NCBI GenBank assembly: GCA_023411575.1
Contig: JAEYOP010000060.1
Coordinates: forward strand, 1-64,000
Origin: Bacillota bacterium
GTDB lineage: Bacteria; Bacillota; Clostridia; Acetivibrionales; DTU013
Reading direction: 5' to 3'
Length of the DNA: 64,000 nucleotides
Shown: positions 8,392 through 18,151 of the stretch, piece after piece
Layout of the letters: each line of letters opens with the position of its first letter
How positions within the stretch are numbered: position 1 is the first letter of the stretch
Position numbers and translations under genes: made by a program
The notes under the pieces: model-generated
What the model was told of the DNA's origin: nothing
What the model saw: only the letters and a program-made list of their open reading frames with translations
Database searches by the model: none

Positions 8392-8569
8392 TCTCCACAC
8401 CTCCCTGAAAATATCTTCTCATATATATTATCGGCTGAATAGCATTACCGGCATAACATATTTTAGCTGGAAAGCTTCATATTATTCTAGTGGTCCGTAA
8501 TATACGTTTTAGATGTTACAGACCACTACTATGCGGATTTCCCATTCAATTGGAAATTTGGTTCTGGAG

Positions 8570-9820
8570 ATGATAATACTGAATTGGTATAAAAAAGTAA
8601 AGGGTTTTCTTCTGGTCTTTGCATTGAGTACTCTTTTTCAGCCTGTCCTGGCGGATGACGAGTTGGAAACGAAAATACTCCAGCCGGTGATTTCCGACAA
8701 GGTGGTAAAGGATGCGAAGCCGCCCGTAATCAATGCGCTGGCGGCAGTCGTGCTGGAAACGTCCAGCGGCCGCGTTCTGTATTCCAAAAATGCAACGGCA
8801 AAGCGTTCCATTGCCAGTACGACGAAAATCATGACGGCCATTGTCGCATTGGAAAACGGAAAGTTGGAGGATGTCGTGACAATCAGCAGAAAGGCGGCGG
8901 GAATCGGCGGATCCGTAATCGGGCTGCAGGAAGGGCAGGAGTATACCTTGAAGGAGCTCTTGTATGCAATGCTGATGAATTCTGCCAATGATGCCGCGAT
9001 AGCGGTTGCGGAGCATATCGGCGGGACGGTGGAGAATTTCGCCGTGAGGATGAATCAAAAGGCCAGGGCAATAGGGGCTGCGGATTCCAATTTCGTCACG
9101 CCCCACGGATTGGACGCCAGCAATCAGTATTCTACGGCATACGACATGGCCATCATCACCAGGTATGCCATGAAAAACCCGATTTTCGCCGGCATTGTGT
9201 CCACCTGTGATTCCAATATACCCGGGTTCAGCCTGTACAATACCAATGAGCTCCTCGGTGTTTATCCCGGAGTGGACGGCGTGAAAACGGGATATACGGG
9301 AAAAGCGGGAAGGTGCTTGATTACATCGGCGGTCCGAGATAATATGCGCCTTATTTCCGTCGTGCTCGGTTCGCCGACAAGGAGCGCCAGAGCGAACGCG
9401 ACGAAGGCGTTGCTCGATTACTCCTTTGAAAACTACAAGCTGTATACCTATCTGAAGGCCGGGGAGGTGTATGCAAATGCGGAGGTCTACCGGGGAATAA
9501 AGCCGACGGTGGGGCTTGTGGTCGGGCAAAGCGTGACCCTGCCGCTAAGCCAAGGCGAGCGGGAGATGCTTGAAATAAAGGAATATGTCCCGCAAACGCT
9601 GAAAGCTCCCGTATTCGCGGGGATGGAGACGGGATACGTGGAATTCGGGATAAACCGCGAAACCCTGGCAGTGTCCAACTTGACGGTCGTTTCCGATGTA
9701 AGGAAGAAAAACTGGTTTGATTATTTCGCGCAGGTCATGAAAGCCTGGGGAAGAATGATGCGGGAAGGTATTTTTGCCGGGACGGAGGGCATCAGCGGCA
9801 GCGGAGCCGTAGGCGTGTAG
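8570..9820 (+). CDS. dacF: D-alanyl-D-alanine carboxypeptidase, DacF/PBP5-like
   Basis: A 416-residue low-molecular-weight penicillin-binding protein. All three active-site motifs are present: STTK near residue 84, SAN in MLMNSANDAA, and KTG in GVKTGYTGKAG. A hydrophobic N-terminal signal (FLLVFALSTLFQPVLA) precedes the S11 peptidase domain; a C-terminal PBP5 domain and a near-terminal amphipathic helix that could anchor it to the membrane follow. It trims the terminal D-Ala of peptidoglycan stem peptides; the DacF group acts on forespore cortex. The start is uncertain: ATG 8570 is directly next to GGAG, and the frame is open to 8513. Confidence 0.9.
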   Translation: MIILNWYKKVKGFLLVFALSTLFQPVLADDELETKILQPVISDKVVKDAKPPVINALAAVVLETSSGRVLYSKNATAKRSIASTTKIMTAIVALENGKLEDVVTISRKAAGIGGSVIGLQEGQEYTLKELLYAMLMNSANDAAIAVAEHIGGTVENFAVRMNQKARAIGAADSNFVTPHGLDASNQYSTAYDMAIITRYAMKNPIFAGIVSTCDSNIPGFSLYNTNELLGVYPGVDGVKTGYTGKAGRCLITSAVRDNMRLISVVLGSPTRSARANATKALLDYSFENYKLYTYLKAGEVYANAEVYRGIKPTVGLVVGQSVTLPLSQGEREMLEIKEYVPQTLKAPVFAGMETGYVEFGINRETLAVSNLTVVSDVRKKNWFDYFAQVMKAWGRMMREGIFAGTEGISGSGAVGV

Positions 9821-9890
9821 GGGAACTTATAAAAAGAGGATGAAATGGGCGGTAACGGTTTGAAACGGTTATCGCTTTTTATCTTTTGTA

Positions 9891-9919
9891 TTCACGATTA
9901 CAAGCTGAACGGGTATAAT
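9891..9919 (+). promoter_or_regulatory. Candidate promoter overlapping the start of the radical SAM gene
   Basis: TTCACG at 9891-9896 and a perfect TATAAT at 9914-9919, 17 bases apart. The predicted transcription start (about 9926) coincides with the ATG that homology suggests for the next gene, so the transcript could be leaderless. Confidence 0.45.
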
Positions 9920-9925
9920 AGGGTT

Positions 9926-11764
9926 ATGAAGACCGCTATTATCGCCTTGAATTCAAAGTTCATCCATGCGTCCCTGGCCCCATGGTACCTGAAAGCAGCC
10001 TGTGGCAAGCAGTGCGGAGAAGTACGGGTTCTGGAGCATACGGTGAACGAAAATATAAATGACGTCCTTACGTCAATATATACTTATAAGCCCGATGTTG
10101 CTGCGTTTTCCTGCTATATCTGGAATATCGGTTCTGTGGTGAAGCTGGCTTCAAGCCTTAAAAAGCTGCTCCCGGAGACCTCGATCCTTCTCGGCGGCCC
10201 CGAAGTCTCCTATGATGCGAAAGAGCTGCTGAACCAATATCCTTTTATCGATTTTATATTGGCCGGGGAAGGGGAGGAATCCTTTCCGAAGCTGCTTCAA
10301 ACGGTTGAAAAAGCGGGCCTGACCGGAAAGTCAAGGTCTGATGACTTCAACGACATCGATGGGCTCGCATGGAGGATGGGGGACAGGACTGTCGTGACTC
10401 CTCCGGCCTGCGTCGGTTCCCTCGACGCTATTCCTTCCCCCTATACGGATGAAATGTTATCTACCATTCCGAACCGGATCGTATATTTCGAAGCCTCCAG
10501 AGGATGCCCCTATTCCTGCAGCTACTGTCTCTCATCAGCAACCGCCGGCACGAGGCATTTCGCCCTTGAGAGGGTGTTCGCAGAACTGGACAGGCTTATG
10601 GAAGCCGGCGCGAAGCAGATCAAATTCGTGGACCGGACGTTTAACTGCCACAGGGAACGGGCGCAGGCCATTATCGGGCATATCCTTGAGATGGATGCAA
10701 GGGCGAGACGCTCGAACGGCGAAGGGATCGGTTGCAATGTTCATTTTGAAGTCGGAGCGGACCTTTTTGATGAAACGCTGCTGCAAATGCTTTCGGATGC
10801 GCCGGAGGGGCTTTTCCAGATAGAGGCGGGCGTACAGACCGTGAATGAAAAAGCGTTGAAGGCGGTCAGCAGGAAAACGGATCTGGAACGCTTGTTTTCC
10901 AATCTCGGAAGGATTTATGCGTCCCGGAGGGTTCATATCCATACGGATTTGATCGCCGGTCTTCCGTTTGAGGACTATCATTCCTTCGGAGACTCGTTCA
11001 ATAAAGTCTATGGCGCCGGCGCGGACCAGTTGCAGCTTGGCTTTCTCAAATTTTTAAAGGGCACGCGGATGAGGGAGCTTGCACCGGCTCATGGTTATCT
11101 GTTCAGTGATTTTCCGCCCTATGAGGTCCTAGCCAATACCTATATCAGCTATGCTGAACTGATTATACTCAAAGGAATTGCAGAGCTGGTCGAGAAGTAT
11201 TACAACAGCGCAAGGTTTTTCCATTCCCTGGACTATGTTATAAAAACGGCGTTTGATTCGCCTTTCCGGTTTTATGAGGATTTTTATTTCCATTGCCTGA
11301 AAGAAGGGAATGCCGGCGGTCAGACCGGAGTCAGGGAGCAGTATGTCTTATTGGACGGATTTGTCTCCGGTTTTCTGGAAGGAGAGGCATATGCCCTGTT
11401 TCGCGAACTGCTGCGACTGGACTTCCTTTCTTCCGATCCTTCCGGCACGCTTCCGGAGCTGTTTGAAAAGCGCTCCGGTCAGAGGTTCGTCGATCAATGC
11501 TTTGAATACCTCAAAAGCGCGGATATTGCCGGCATGCTTCCCGAAGCGGCCGGAATGCCGCCGAAACAGCTGTTCAAAAAAATCCATTTTGACACGGCCA
11601 ATGTAAAAAGGTCCGAAAATGAAACGGGCAACGGGTCCGCATGGAATTATGATGTGATTGGGCAGGTCTATTTGTTCAATCATATGAAAAAAGACAAAGT
11701 AACTGGAAGATATCCTTTCTACGCCATAGCGCTAAATTCAAAAAGAACAAATAATTCCAAATAA
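9926..11764 (+). CDS. B12-binding-domain radical SAM protein, DUF4080 family
   Basis: About 612 residues. The N-terminal cobalamin-binding Rossmann domain (FSCYIWNIG, LLGGPEVSYD, FILAGEGEESF) is followed by a radical SAM core with CPYSCSYC near residue 194, the CxxxCxxC cluster motif, then a DUF4080 C-terminal domain. Substrate unknown; relatives are often annotated as methyltransferases or oxidases without proof. The ATG at 9926 aligns with the family N-terminus (MKTAIIALNSKFIH). An in-frame ATG at 9845 has a better ribosome site (AGAGG) and would add 27 unrelated residues, so the start is open. Confidence 0.88.
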   Translation: MKTAIIALNSKFIHASLAPWYLKAACGKQCGEVRVLEHTVNENINDVLTSIYTYKPDVAAFSCYIWNIGSVVKLASSLKKLLPETSILLGGPEVSYDAKELLNQYPFIDFILAGEGEESFPKLLQTVEKAGLTGKSRSDDFNDIDGLAWRMGDRTVVTPPACVGSLDAIPSPYTDEMLSTIPNRIVYFEASRGCPYSCSYCLSSATAGTRHFALERVFAELDRLMEAGAKQIKFVDRTFNCHRERAQAIIGHILEMDARARRSNGEGIGCNVHFEVGADLFDETLLQMLSDAPEGLFQIEAGVQTVNEKALKAVSRKTDLERLFSNLGRIYASRRVHIHTDLIAGLPFEDYHSFGDSFNKVYGAGADQLQLGFLKFLKGTRMRELAPAHGYLFSDFPPYEVLANTYISYAELIILKGIAELVEKYYNSARFFHSLDYVIKTAFDSPFRFYEDFYFHCLKEGNAGGQTGVREQYVLLDGFVSGFLEGEAYALFRELLRLDFLSSDPSGTLPELFEKRSGQRFVDQCFEYLKSADIAGMLPEAAGMPPKQLFKKIHFDTANVKRSENETGNGSAWNYDVIGQVYLFNHMKKDKVTGRYPFYAIALNSKRTNNSK

Positions 11765-11864
11765 ATTCTTTTCTTTTGCCAGATTATGGTGTATCATATC
11801 AAAGGAATGGAAAAATATGGTTAATATTTTTCGCATATTTCATACTCTGTGAGAGGAAATTCGA

Positions 11865-12524
11865 ATGACAAGGAAGACTCCTGTCGAAGACGCCGGGAAT
11901 AGGGGAAGTATTACCGTCGAGGCTTCCATTATTGTGCCGGTCGTCATTCTTAGCATTGCGGCTGTTATTTATATGGGCCTCCTGCTTTATCAAAGGGCGG
12001 TAATACAGTCCGCCGCCGTAACGGCTGCCGCGGACGGAGCGGTGGTCTGGTCCTCGGGAATCGGGGAAATCGGCACGGGAGGCATATCCGGCGGCAGCTT
12101 TGAAAAAATCAAGCTGTACAGAAGGATTTATGACAGCGACGGCGATGCCTGCCTTGAGAAAATTGAGGAGTACGCGGCTTCCCTTGCCGGGAAGGGAGAA
12201 TTGCTGAAGCCCGCCGATACCACTATCCATGCAGAGGTCCAGGATTATGCCGTATGCAGGAAAATGGTCGTCGGCATCACCAAAAGCTACGAGGTGCCGC
12301 TGGGCAGATTCTTGAGGCTGTTCGGGGGAAGCGGTTCGGTTACTATCAGCGCCAAAGGCAGCTCCATGCTTGACGAGCCGGTTGAACTCATCCGCAACAC
12401 GGATTTCATGATAGACCTGGAAAAGGAACTTGAAAAAAACAATCCGGAGCTTAAAAATCTGGGCGATAAGGCAAGGGGCGCCATGAACCGGATCAAAAGC
12501 AGAATGGATCAATTTCTGGAGTAA
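11865..12524 (+). CDS. TadE-like pseudopilin-type protein
   Basis: A 219-residue protein with a short charged leader ending NRGSITVEASIIVPVV: a prepilin-like cleavage site (G before SITVE, Glu at +5 of the mature chain) followed by one hydrophobic helix. The remainder is a secreted domain with no recognised catalytic motif. It is first of three consecutive genes of this type, 14 bases before the next. A DUF4320/TadE family protein displayed on the outer membrane face is the likely identity. Confidence 0.75.
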   Translation: MTRKTPVEDAGNRGSITVEASIIVPVVILSIAAVIYMGLLLYQRAVIQSAAVTAAADGAVVWSSGIGEIGTGGISGGSFEKIKLYRRIYDSDGDACLEKIEEYAASLAGKGELLKPADTTIHAEVQDYAVCRKMVVGITKSYEVPLGRFLRLFGGSGSVTISAKGSSMLDEPVELIRNTDFMIDLEKELEKNNPELKNLGDKARGAMNRIKSRMDQFLE

Positions 12525-12538
12525 TCGGGGGGATCAGC

Positions 12539-15052
12539 TTGCACCGGAACCGCAGCTCGGGTCAAATCAGTATTTTTTCGGCTATTATCCTGTTGGCCGT
12601 ATTGGCGCTCGCAGGAATTTTAGTGGATATTTCCCGGATAAGCGCAGGACGCGCCATTGTCAAAAGCGCTGCCGAAGCCGCAGCGAGTTCGCTTCTGGCT
12701 GATTATGGAAGCAGGCTGAAGGAGGGCTACGGGCTGTTTGCGATGCCGGCGGACGGCACGGATTCGCTGCAGGACCGCTTTGAAGAATACTTGACCTGCA
12801 ATCTTTCCATTCCGGACGAGGAGGAGTATTACAACGGAAAAACAGATTTGTTCGGCTTCCGGATCGAGGCAGTCCGCGTTACGCCGGTTTTCAACCTGAG
12901 CGAGAACAGCGTGGCGAAGGAACAGATCCTGGAGTATATGAAATACCGGGCTCCGACGGAGATTGTGGAAGGCTTTGTCGGGAAACTGTCCGCGATGAAG
13001 GACATCGGTAAAATGTCGGAGGCCTATAAGAAGAAAGTCGGTATCGACAAGTTATTGGGCCGGATGGACAAATCCCAGCAAAAGCTTAAGAAAAGCGTGG
13101 ACGGCTCGGGCTCGGAGAATCCGGGGGAGAAATACATCAACGGGTTCAACCTCGGAGGCAGCTGGGAATCGGCATTCGCCAGCTTCAACTCCCTTGCAGC
13201 CGAGCTGTCCTCTGCAAGGAGCAGGTTGGATTCAATTGACAGCAGCATCAGCGCGCTGGAGGAACAATTGAGGCGGCAGGAAGCGGAGGCGAAGGAAAAT
13301 ACGAGGGAGAAGGAAGACAGCAGTGGCGCCGGCAATAATACGGGAAGTGATGTTGAAAGCACCGCCGGGAGCGGAACCGGAACTGAAAACGGTGCTGGAA
13401 GCGCCACGGAAAGTGCGGCAGAACAAACAAGGACATCTTTGGAAAGCCTCAGAGCGGAGCGTTTGTCTCTGCAGCAGGAGTATTCCGATACAAACAGCGG
13501 GATGCAGACGGTTTGGAATGAGCTGCGCTATTCCCTCACCGGGGATTTTATAAAAGCCAATGACAATGCGGTGAATGAAATACAGCAAATCATTGAAAAA
13601 GGGAAGCTGGCCCAGGCGGCCATTACCGATCTGGAAGCTTACCTGAAGGAACATTTCGGCGGCGAGCCGGGAGAGCTTTCGGAAAATTTCGGGGAGGATA
13701 CGCAGAATGAGCTGGACAGGCTCAAGGCGTTGATTCTGGAAGGGCAAAAGGCGGAGGCCATGTTGAAGGATGTGGGAGATAACAGCTCCCTGCTCAAGGA
13801 TGTTGCAGGGAAGCTGGATGCCGCACGCAGTACGATAGAAGCCGCTTCTTCGGAAGCGGGCCTGCCGGCCGACCTTCTAGATGCCATCAAAAGCTATATC
13901 AATATCCAGTACAATTATTCGAAGCCGGAAAAGGGGGACAAGAAAGACGATCCGAGGAAGGGCAAGGCGGACGCCATCCGGAATTTCATTGTGGAAAAGA
14001 TTTTGAAGGACGTCGATTATACCACGACCGGGATTGATAAGGAAGATTTGCCGTCGTTTACGAAGAGGATCACACCGGATTACGCACAGGAGGATGCCCG
14101 ATTCACCGGAAGGAGCCGGGAGGACGAAGCTGCTTCCGGAAGGAAAACGGCCGGGGTGGAATACGGCGGCGATCTGGAAGAAGTGGACCGTGAGGCGGAT
14201 TTGTACGATGAGGAGGGCATGTTCCAGGAAAATGCCCTCGGGTTTGTGGCGGATATTGGGAAAATGGCTTCGGAGAAAGCAAAGGACCTGAGGGATAATA
14301 TCTACATAAACGAATATATCATGGGGACGTTTAAAAACTCCGTGCCGGAAATACAGCAGGGGGATGGGACGGTTAAGGATACGGACCTCCACGGGGTGGA
14401 GAAGTCCGGGCTGACCACTTTCTATGATAGCGAAGTCGAATACATTCTACATGGGAACGCTTCGCAGAAAGCCAACAATATCATGACCAGGGGCGAAATA
14501 CTGCTGGTGCGGTTCGGCTTGAACACTCTTCATGTTTACACCGACGCAAAAAAGAAAACGATGGCTTCCGGTATTGCAACCGCAGTGGCGGGCTGGTGGA
14601 CGGGAGGAGCGGGCATTCCCATCCTTTCCAATCTCATTATGGCAGGCTGGGGGATGGGGGAAGCCCTGATCGATCTGCAGAACCTTATGGCCGGAAAATC
14701 CGTGCCGATTTACAAAATGAAGGGGGACTGGCAGCTGGACATAGGGCTGCCGTCGGACTCTACGCCGGAGACCGACAAAAGGCTGTATTTCAATTATCAC
14801 GACTATCTCAGGCTGTTTTTGCTGACAATGAGCGAAGAAAAAAAGCTGAACAGAATAGAGGACCTGATCCAACTGAATATCGGCAAAGCAAAAAGCGGGT
14901 TTAAAATGGCAGAATGCGCGACTTATGTTCGGATCGAAGCGGAAGTATCGATGAAGTATCTTTTTATTACCCAACCATTTATTCAAAGAACAGTTAAAAC
15001 AACAGACGGACGATATCTATTCAAGGTTCTCCTATATGAGGGATATAAATGA
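12539..15052 (+). CDS. TadG-like / DUF5702-type surface protein with a long coiled coil
   Basis: An 837-residue protein with an N-terminal SGQISIFSAIILLAVLALAG anchor of the TadG/TadE type, followed by a large extracytoplasmic region. About residues 235-305 are a charged coiled coil interrupted by a Gly/Ser/Thr/Asn-rich stretch (GAGNNTGSDVESTAGSGTG), then more helices and a C-terminal globular part with MKGDWQLDIGLP and YFNYHDYLRLFL. The start is a TTG behind GGGGGATC. The stop overlaps the start of the next gene by 4 bases (ATGA), which indicates translational coupling. No integrin-type MIDAS motif is visible. Confidence 0.72.
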   Translation: MHRNRSSGQISIFSAIILLAVLALAGILVDISRISAGRAIVKSAAEAAASSLLADYGSRLKEGYGLFAMPADGTDSLQDRFEEYLTCNLSIPDEEEYYNGKTDLFGFRIEAVRVTPVFNLSENSVAKEQILEYMKYRAPTEIVEGFVGKLSAMKDIGKMSEAYKKKVGIDKLLGRMDKSQQKLKKSVDGSGSENPGEKYINGFNLGGSWESAFASFNSLAAELSSARSRLDSIDSSISALEEQLRRQEAEAKENTREKEDSSGAGNNTGSDVESTAGSGTGTENGAGSATESAAEQTRTSLESLRAERLSLQQEYSDTNSGMQTVWNELRYSLTGDFIKANDNAVNEIQQIIEKGKLAQAAITDLEAYLKEHFGGEPGELSENFGEDTQNELDRLKALILEGQKAEAMLKDVGDNSSLLKDVAGKLDAARSTIEAASSEAGLPADLLDAIKSYINIQYNYSKPEKGDKKDDPRKGKADAIRNFIVEKILKDVDYTTTGIDKEDLPSFTKRITPDYAQEDARFTGRSREDEAASGRKTAGVEYGGDLEEVDREADLYDEEGMFQENALGFVADIGKMASEKAKDLRDNIYINEYIMGTFKNSVPEIQQGDGTVKDTDLHGVEKSGLTTFYDSEVEYILHGNASQKANNIMTRGEILLVRFGLNTLHVYTDAKKKTMASGIATAVAGWWTGGAGIPILSNLIMAGWGMGEALIDLQNLMAGKSVPIYKMKGDWQLDIGLPSDSTPETDKRLYFNYHDYLRLFLLTMSEEKKLNRIEDLIQLNIGKAKSGFKMAECATYVRIEAEVSMKYLFITQPFIQRTVKTTDGRYLFKVLLYEGYK

Positions 15053-16407
15053 ACAAATGTGGGTCGTTTCTAAAAAGGAAAAAGGGAGCCGCGTTCAAGG
15101 GCGGCAAGGGGGCTATGACCCTGGAAGCGGCTCTTGTGCTGCCTGTCTTGCTGTGCGCTTTTTTGACGGTGGTATTCCTGATCAAAACGGTCTACACGTA
15201 TGTCATCATAGACCACGCAATAAAGGAAGCGGCTTCCGAAATAGCCTCCTCCTGCTACATATATCACATCAGCGGGCTCAGGGACCTGCATGATTCCGCG
15301 CGCAACGGCATCAACGACAATGCGGAGCAGTTCAGGGGCCAGATGGAAACTGTTTTTGATGCTTTCGACAGCCTGAAGAGTATGAAAAGCGGCCTTGAGC
15401 AAGGACTTCAGGGCATCGATGACAGCATCGGAAATATAAAGGATGCGGGCGAAGACTTTGAAGAGTTGGTCAATAGTGTGGAAGCAGCAGCTTCGGACCC
15501 GTTGAAGGAATTGAAGAGTATAGCCTGCTTTATTGCCGGCGGAGCGTTTGAAGATGCCAAAACCCAATTATTCATCCCGGTCTTGAAGCTTTATATGAAA
15601 AAATACCTCGTTACGGACCAGGTGAAAGACGCCGGCGAGCGGCTGAAGCTTCTGAATGTGGAAGGAGGCTTTGATGGGCTTGATTTCAGCCAGTCCTCCT
15701 TCCTTTCGGATAGAAACGAGAAAATTGACCTTGTCGTGCAGTATAAAATCCATTTGCCGCTGCCGGTTCCATTCCTGCCCGATGTGGAGATTACCCAGAG
15801 AGCGACGGTGAAGGCCTGGATGGGCGGCGACGAGACCTCCGGCGTACTGGACGGATCGGAAGGTACGGAGGATCTCTGGTCCCTTACGAATTTTCAAAGA
15901 GGCAGGAAAGTAAGGACGATCTTCGGCGCAAACCTTCCTTCAAATTTTCCCGTAATTGCAAAATATTCCGGTGGGAAGGCTGTTATGATCAAGAGTATGG
16001 ACATGACCGCCGCTACTTATCAAAAAGGGGATAACGCGGAAAAGCTGCTGAAGAGCTATACCAGGGAGCTTGCCGGCTTCAAAGGACAGAAGGAACCGTG
16101 GGGAGGCGAGAAGATTGTGATCGACCCGGCCGACATAAAAAGCAGGGAATTGCTGCTGGTGATTCCGCAGAATCCATTGTCGGAAGCCAATGAAAAGCTG
16201 CTTGCTTCAATAGTCAGAGATGCCGAAGCAAAGGGGATCACCCTTGTTGTGAAGCGATACGGCACAAAAAGCGAGAAAAAGGATGCTGAAACGGGAAGCG
16301 AAGGGGGAGACGCCGGGGCGGATGACACCGGGGTGGGAGAAGACGGAGGAAACGGTGGAGGGACCGGCGGAGGAGAAGGCAGCAGCGGAGAAGGGGACGG
16401 CGAATGA
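15049..16407 (+). CDS. TadE-like pseudopilin-type protein with an acidic Gly-rich tail
   Basis: 452 residues. A basic leader (KRKKGAAFKGGKG) is followed by AMTLEAALVLPVLLCAFLTVV, again a prepilin-type site with the conserved Glu. The body is alpha/beta secreted sequence; the last 45 residues are nearly all Gly, Glu, Asp and Ser, with runs such as GGNGGGTGGGEGSSGEG. That tail could be flexible or calcium-binding; this is a guess. The gene overlaps the previous by 4 bases. No TadA ATPase, TadB/C platform or prepilin peptidase gene is nearby. Confidence 0.72.
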   Translation: MNKCGSFLKRKKGAAFKGGKGAMTLEAALVLPVLLCAFLTVVFLIKTVYTYVIIDHAIKEAASEIASSCYIYHISGLRDLHDSARNGINDNAEQFRGQMETVFDAFDSLKSMKSGLEQGLQGIDDSIGNIKDAGEDFEELVNSVEAAASDPLKELKSIACFIAGGAFEDAKTQLFIPVLKLYMKKYLVTDQVKDAGERLKLLNVEGGFDGLDFSQSSFLSDRNEKIDLVVQYKIHLPLPVPFLPDVEITQRATVKAWMGGDETSGVLDGSEGTEDLWSLTNFQRGRKVRTIFGANLPSNFPVIAKYSGGKAVMIKSMDMTAATYQKGDNAEKLLKSYTRELAGFKGQKEPWGGEKIVIDPADIKSRELLLVIPQNPLSEANEKLLASIVRDAEAKGITLVVKRYGTKSEKKDAETGSEGGDAGADDTGVGEDGGNGGGTGGGEGSSGEGDGE

Positions 16408-16549
16408 GAAGATGGCAAAACAGGAGATAACGGAGAAAAAGAGAAAAGAGAGAAAAGCGCCGGAAACAGCAGAAAAGGAATTAACAGGGGAAAACAGCCA
16501 AAGCTGCTGAAACAGCGGAGAAAGGGGCGAATGGAAAGAGAACTTATGG

Positions 16550-16578
16550 TTGCATTTTATGGTGCTTTGAGATAGAAT
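16550..16578 (+). promoter_or_regulatory. Promoter for the TrpB-like gene
   Basis: TTGCAT at 16550-16555 and TAGAAT at 16573-16578 with a 17-base spacer. The 216-base gap from 16408 is otherwise purine-rich sequence with no T-box, riboswitch or credible ORF. Confidence 0.6.
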
Positions 16579-16632
16579 ATTTTTAACACATCTGTTTTTT
16601 AAAAGATAATAAGACGAGGAGAGATGAGAAAG

Positions 16633-18006
16633 ATGAGCAAGACGAGAAAGAATGACGTTGTCAAGGTTCTGCTTGAAGAGTCTGAAATTCCAAAGTATTG
16701 GTACAATGTAGTGGCGGATATGCCTAACAAGCCCATGCCGTATTACAGCCCCTTTACGAACCAGCTGCTGGCTCCGGAAGAGATGAAGGCTATTTTTCCC
16801 GATACGCTGATTGGGCAGGAAATGTCTGCCGAACGGTACATCGAGATTCCGGACGAAGTCCGCGACATGTATAGGCAGTGGAGGCCGTCGCCTTTGTACA
16901 GGGCCCAGGCTCTTGAAAAATTACTGGATACTCCCGCAAGAATTTATTATAAATACGAAGGTGTGAATGCCACCGGCAGCCACAAGCTTAATTCCGCCCT
17001 GGCGCAGGCCTATTACAACAAGCAGGCCGGCATCAAGAGGCTGGCTACCGAAACCGGAGCAGGACAGTGGGGAAGCGCGCTGAGCATGGCCTGTAATCAT
17101 TTTGGCCTGGAATGTACGGTTTACATGGTCAAGGTCAGCTACCAGCAAAAGCCCTACAGGCGCTCCTTCATGCAGACCTTCGGCGCAAGTGTGACGGCTA
17201 GCCCGAGCACCCTCACCAATTCCGGCAGAATGATCCTTGAAAGGGATCCCGATTCGACCGGAAGCCTTGGAATAGCAATCAGCGAAGCAGTGGAAGACGC
17301 TGCGACCCATGACGATACGAACTATGCTCTCGGAAGCGTTCTGAACCATGTCTGCCTGCACCAGACCGTCATCGGCCAGGAAGCTAAAAAGCAGTTGGAG
17401 AAGATCGACGAGTATCCGGATGTTGTCATTGCCTGCTGCGGCGGTGGCTCGAACTTTGCAGGTATTTCCTTCCCGTTCCTCCAGGATAAGTTCAAGGGAA
17501 CGAAGATAAGGGCGCTGGCTGCTGAGCCGTCAGCCTGCCCGACCCTCACGAAGGGCGTTTTCGCATACGATTACGGCGATACCGCAAAGATGGCGCCTAT
17601 CGCAAAAATGTATACCCTTGGTCATGATTTCACCCCGGCAGGCATCCACGCGGGCGGTCTTCGTTACCATGGCGATTCCGCCATCGTCAGCCAGCTTTAT
17701 CATGACGGACTGATCGAAGCGGTTGCTTACGGGCAAAAGCAGGTATTTGACGCGGGGGTTCTGTTTGCGAGAACGGAAGGCATCGTGCCGGCGCCGGAAT
17801 CCTCCCACGCCATCAAGGCGGCGATCGAGGAAGCGCTGAAAGCCAAGGAAGCGGGCGAGGAAAAGGTGATTCTCTTCAACCTCAGCGGACACGGCTATTT
17901 CGATATGACCTCCTATGACATGTATTTCAGCGGCTCCATGATGGATGTGGAATACTCGGAGGCAGAGGTTAAAAAGAGTATGGAGAAGCTGCCGCAGGTG
18001 AAGTAA
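16633..18006 (+). CDS. trpB: TrpB2-type tryptophan synthase beta-like protein (PLP-dependent)
   Basis: A 457-residue fold-type II PLP enzyme. The lysine lies in NATGSHKLNSA near residue 118, and the phosphate-binding loop is CCGGGSNFAG. Length and the N-terminal extension (YWYNVVADMP) match the TrpB2 group rather than canonical TrpB of about 395 residues. It condenses indole (or a related nucleophile) with serine or phosphoserine. No trpA or other trp gene is present, so stand-alone use such as indole salvage is likely. The ATG at 16633 is 11 bases after AGGAG; ATG 16624 is only 2 bases after it. Confidence 0.9.
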   Translation: MSKTRKNDVVKVLLEESEIPKYWYNVVADMPNKPMPYYSPFTNQLLAPEEMKAIFPDTLIGQEMSAERYIEIPDEVRDMYRQWRPSPLYRAQALEKLLDTPARIYYKYEGVNATGSHKLNSALAQAYYNKQAGIKRLATETGAGQWGSALSMACNHFGLECTVYMVKVSYQQKPYRRSFMQTFGASVTASPSTLTNSGRMILERDPDSTGSLGIAISEAVEDAATHDDTNYALGSVLNHVCLHQTVIGQEAKKQLEKIDEYPDVVIACCGGGSNFAGISFPFLQDKFKGTKIRALAAEPSACPTLTKGVFAYDYGDTAKMAPIAKMYTLGHDFTPAGIHAGGLRYHGDSAIVSQLYHDGLIEAVAYGQKQVFDAGVLFARTEGIVPAPESSHAIKAAIEEALKAKEAGEEKVILFNLSGHGYFDMTSYDMYFSGSMMDVEYSEAEVKKSMEKLPQVK

Positions 18007-18062
18007 CACCGGCCGCGAGCGGAAGAATGGAACGGAAGGTTGAGTACAAAATGGAGCACATA

Positions 18063-18092
18063 AAAGGGTCGTCCGGATGGATGGCCTTTTTT
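18063..18092 (+). terminator. Terminator after the TrpB-like gene
   Basis: AAAGGGTC-GTCC pairs with GGA-TGGCCTTTT, followed by T residues, 56 bases past the stop codon. The region between the stop and 18151 holds nothing else that I can support. Confidence 0.6.
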
Positions 18093-18151
18093 GCGCAACC
18101 GGCAGGAACAGCCCATGCGCAGACCCATAGGAAACGTAAGGAAGGTTACGA

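Noticed and set aside
16283..16510. Short ORF overlapping the end of the third Tad-like gene
   Set aside because: Its residues come from the repetitive GA-rich tail in a shifted frame; no family match and no ribosome site.
16408..16632. T-box or other riboswitch before the TrpB-like gene
   Set aside because: No T-box consensus, no specifier-like stem and no terminator; only a standard promoter is visible.
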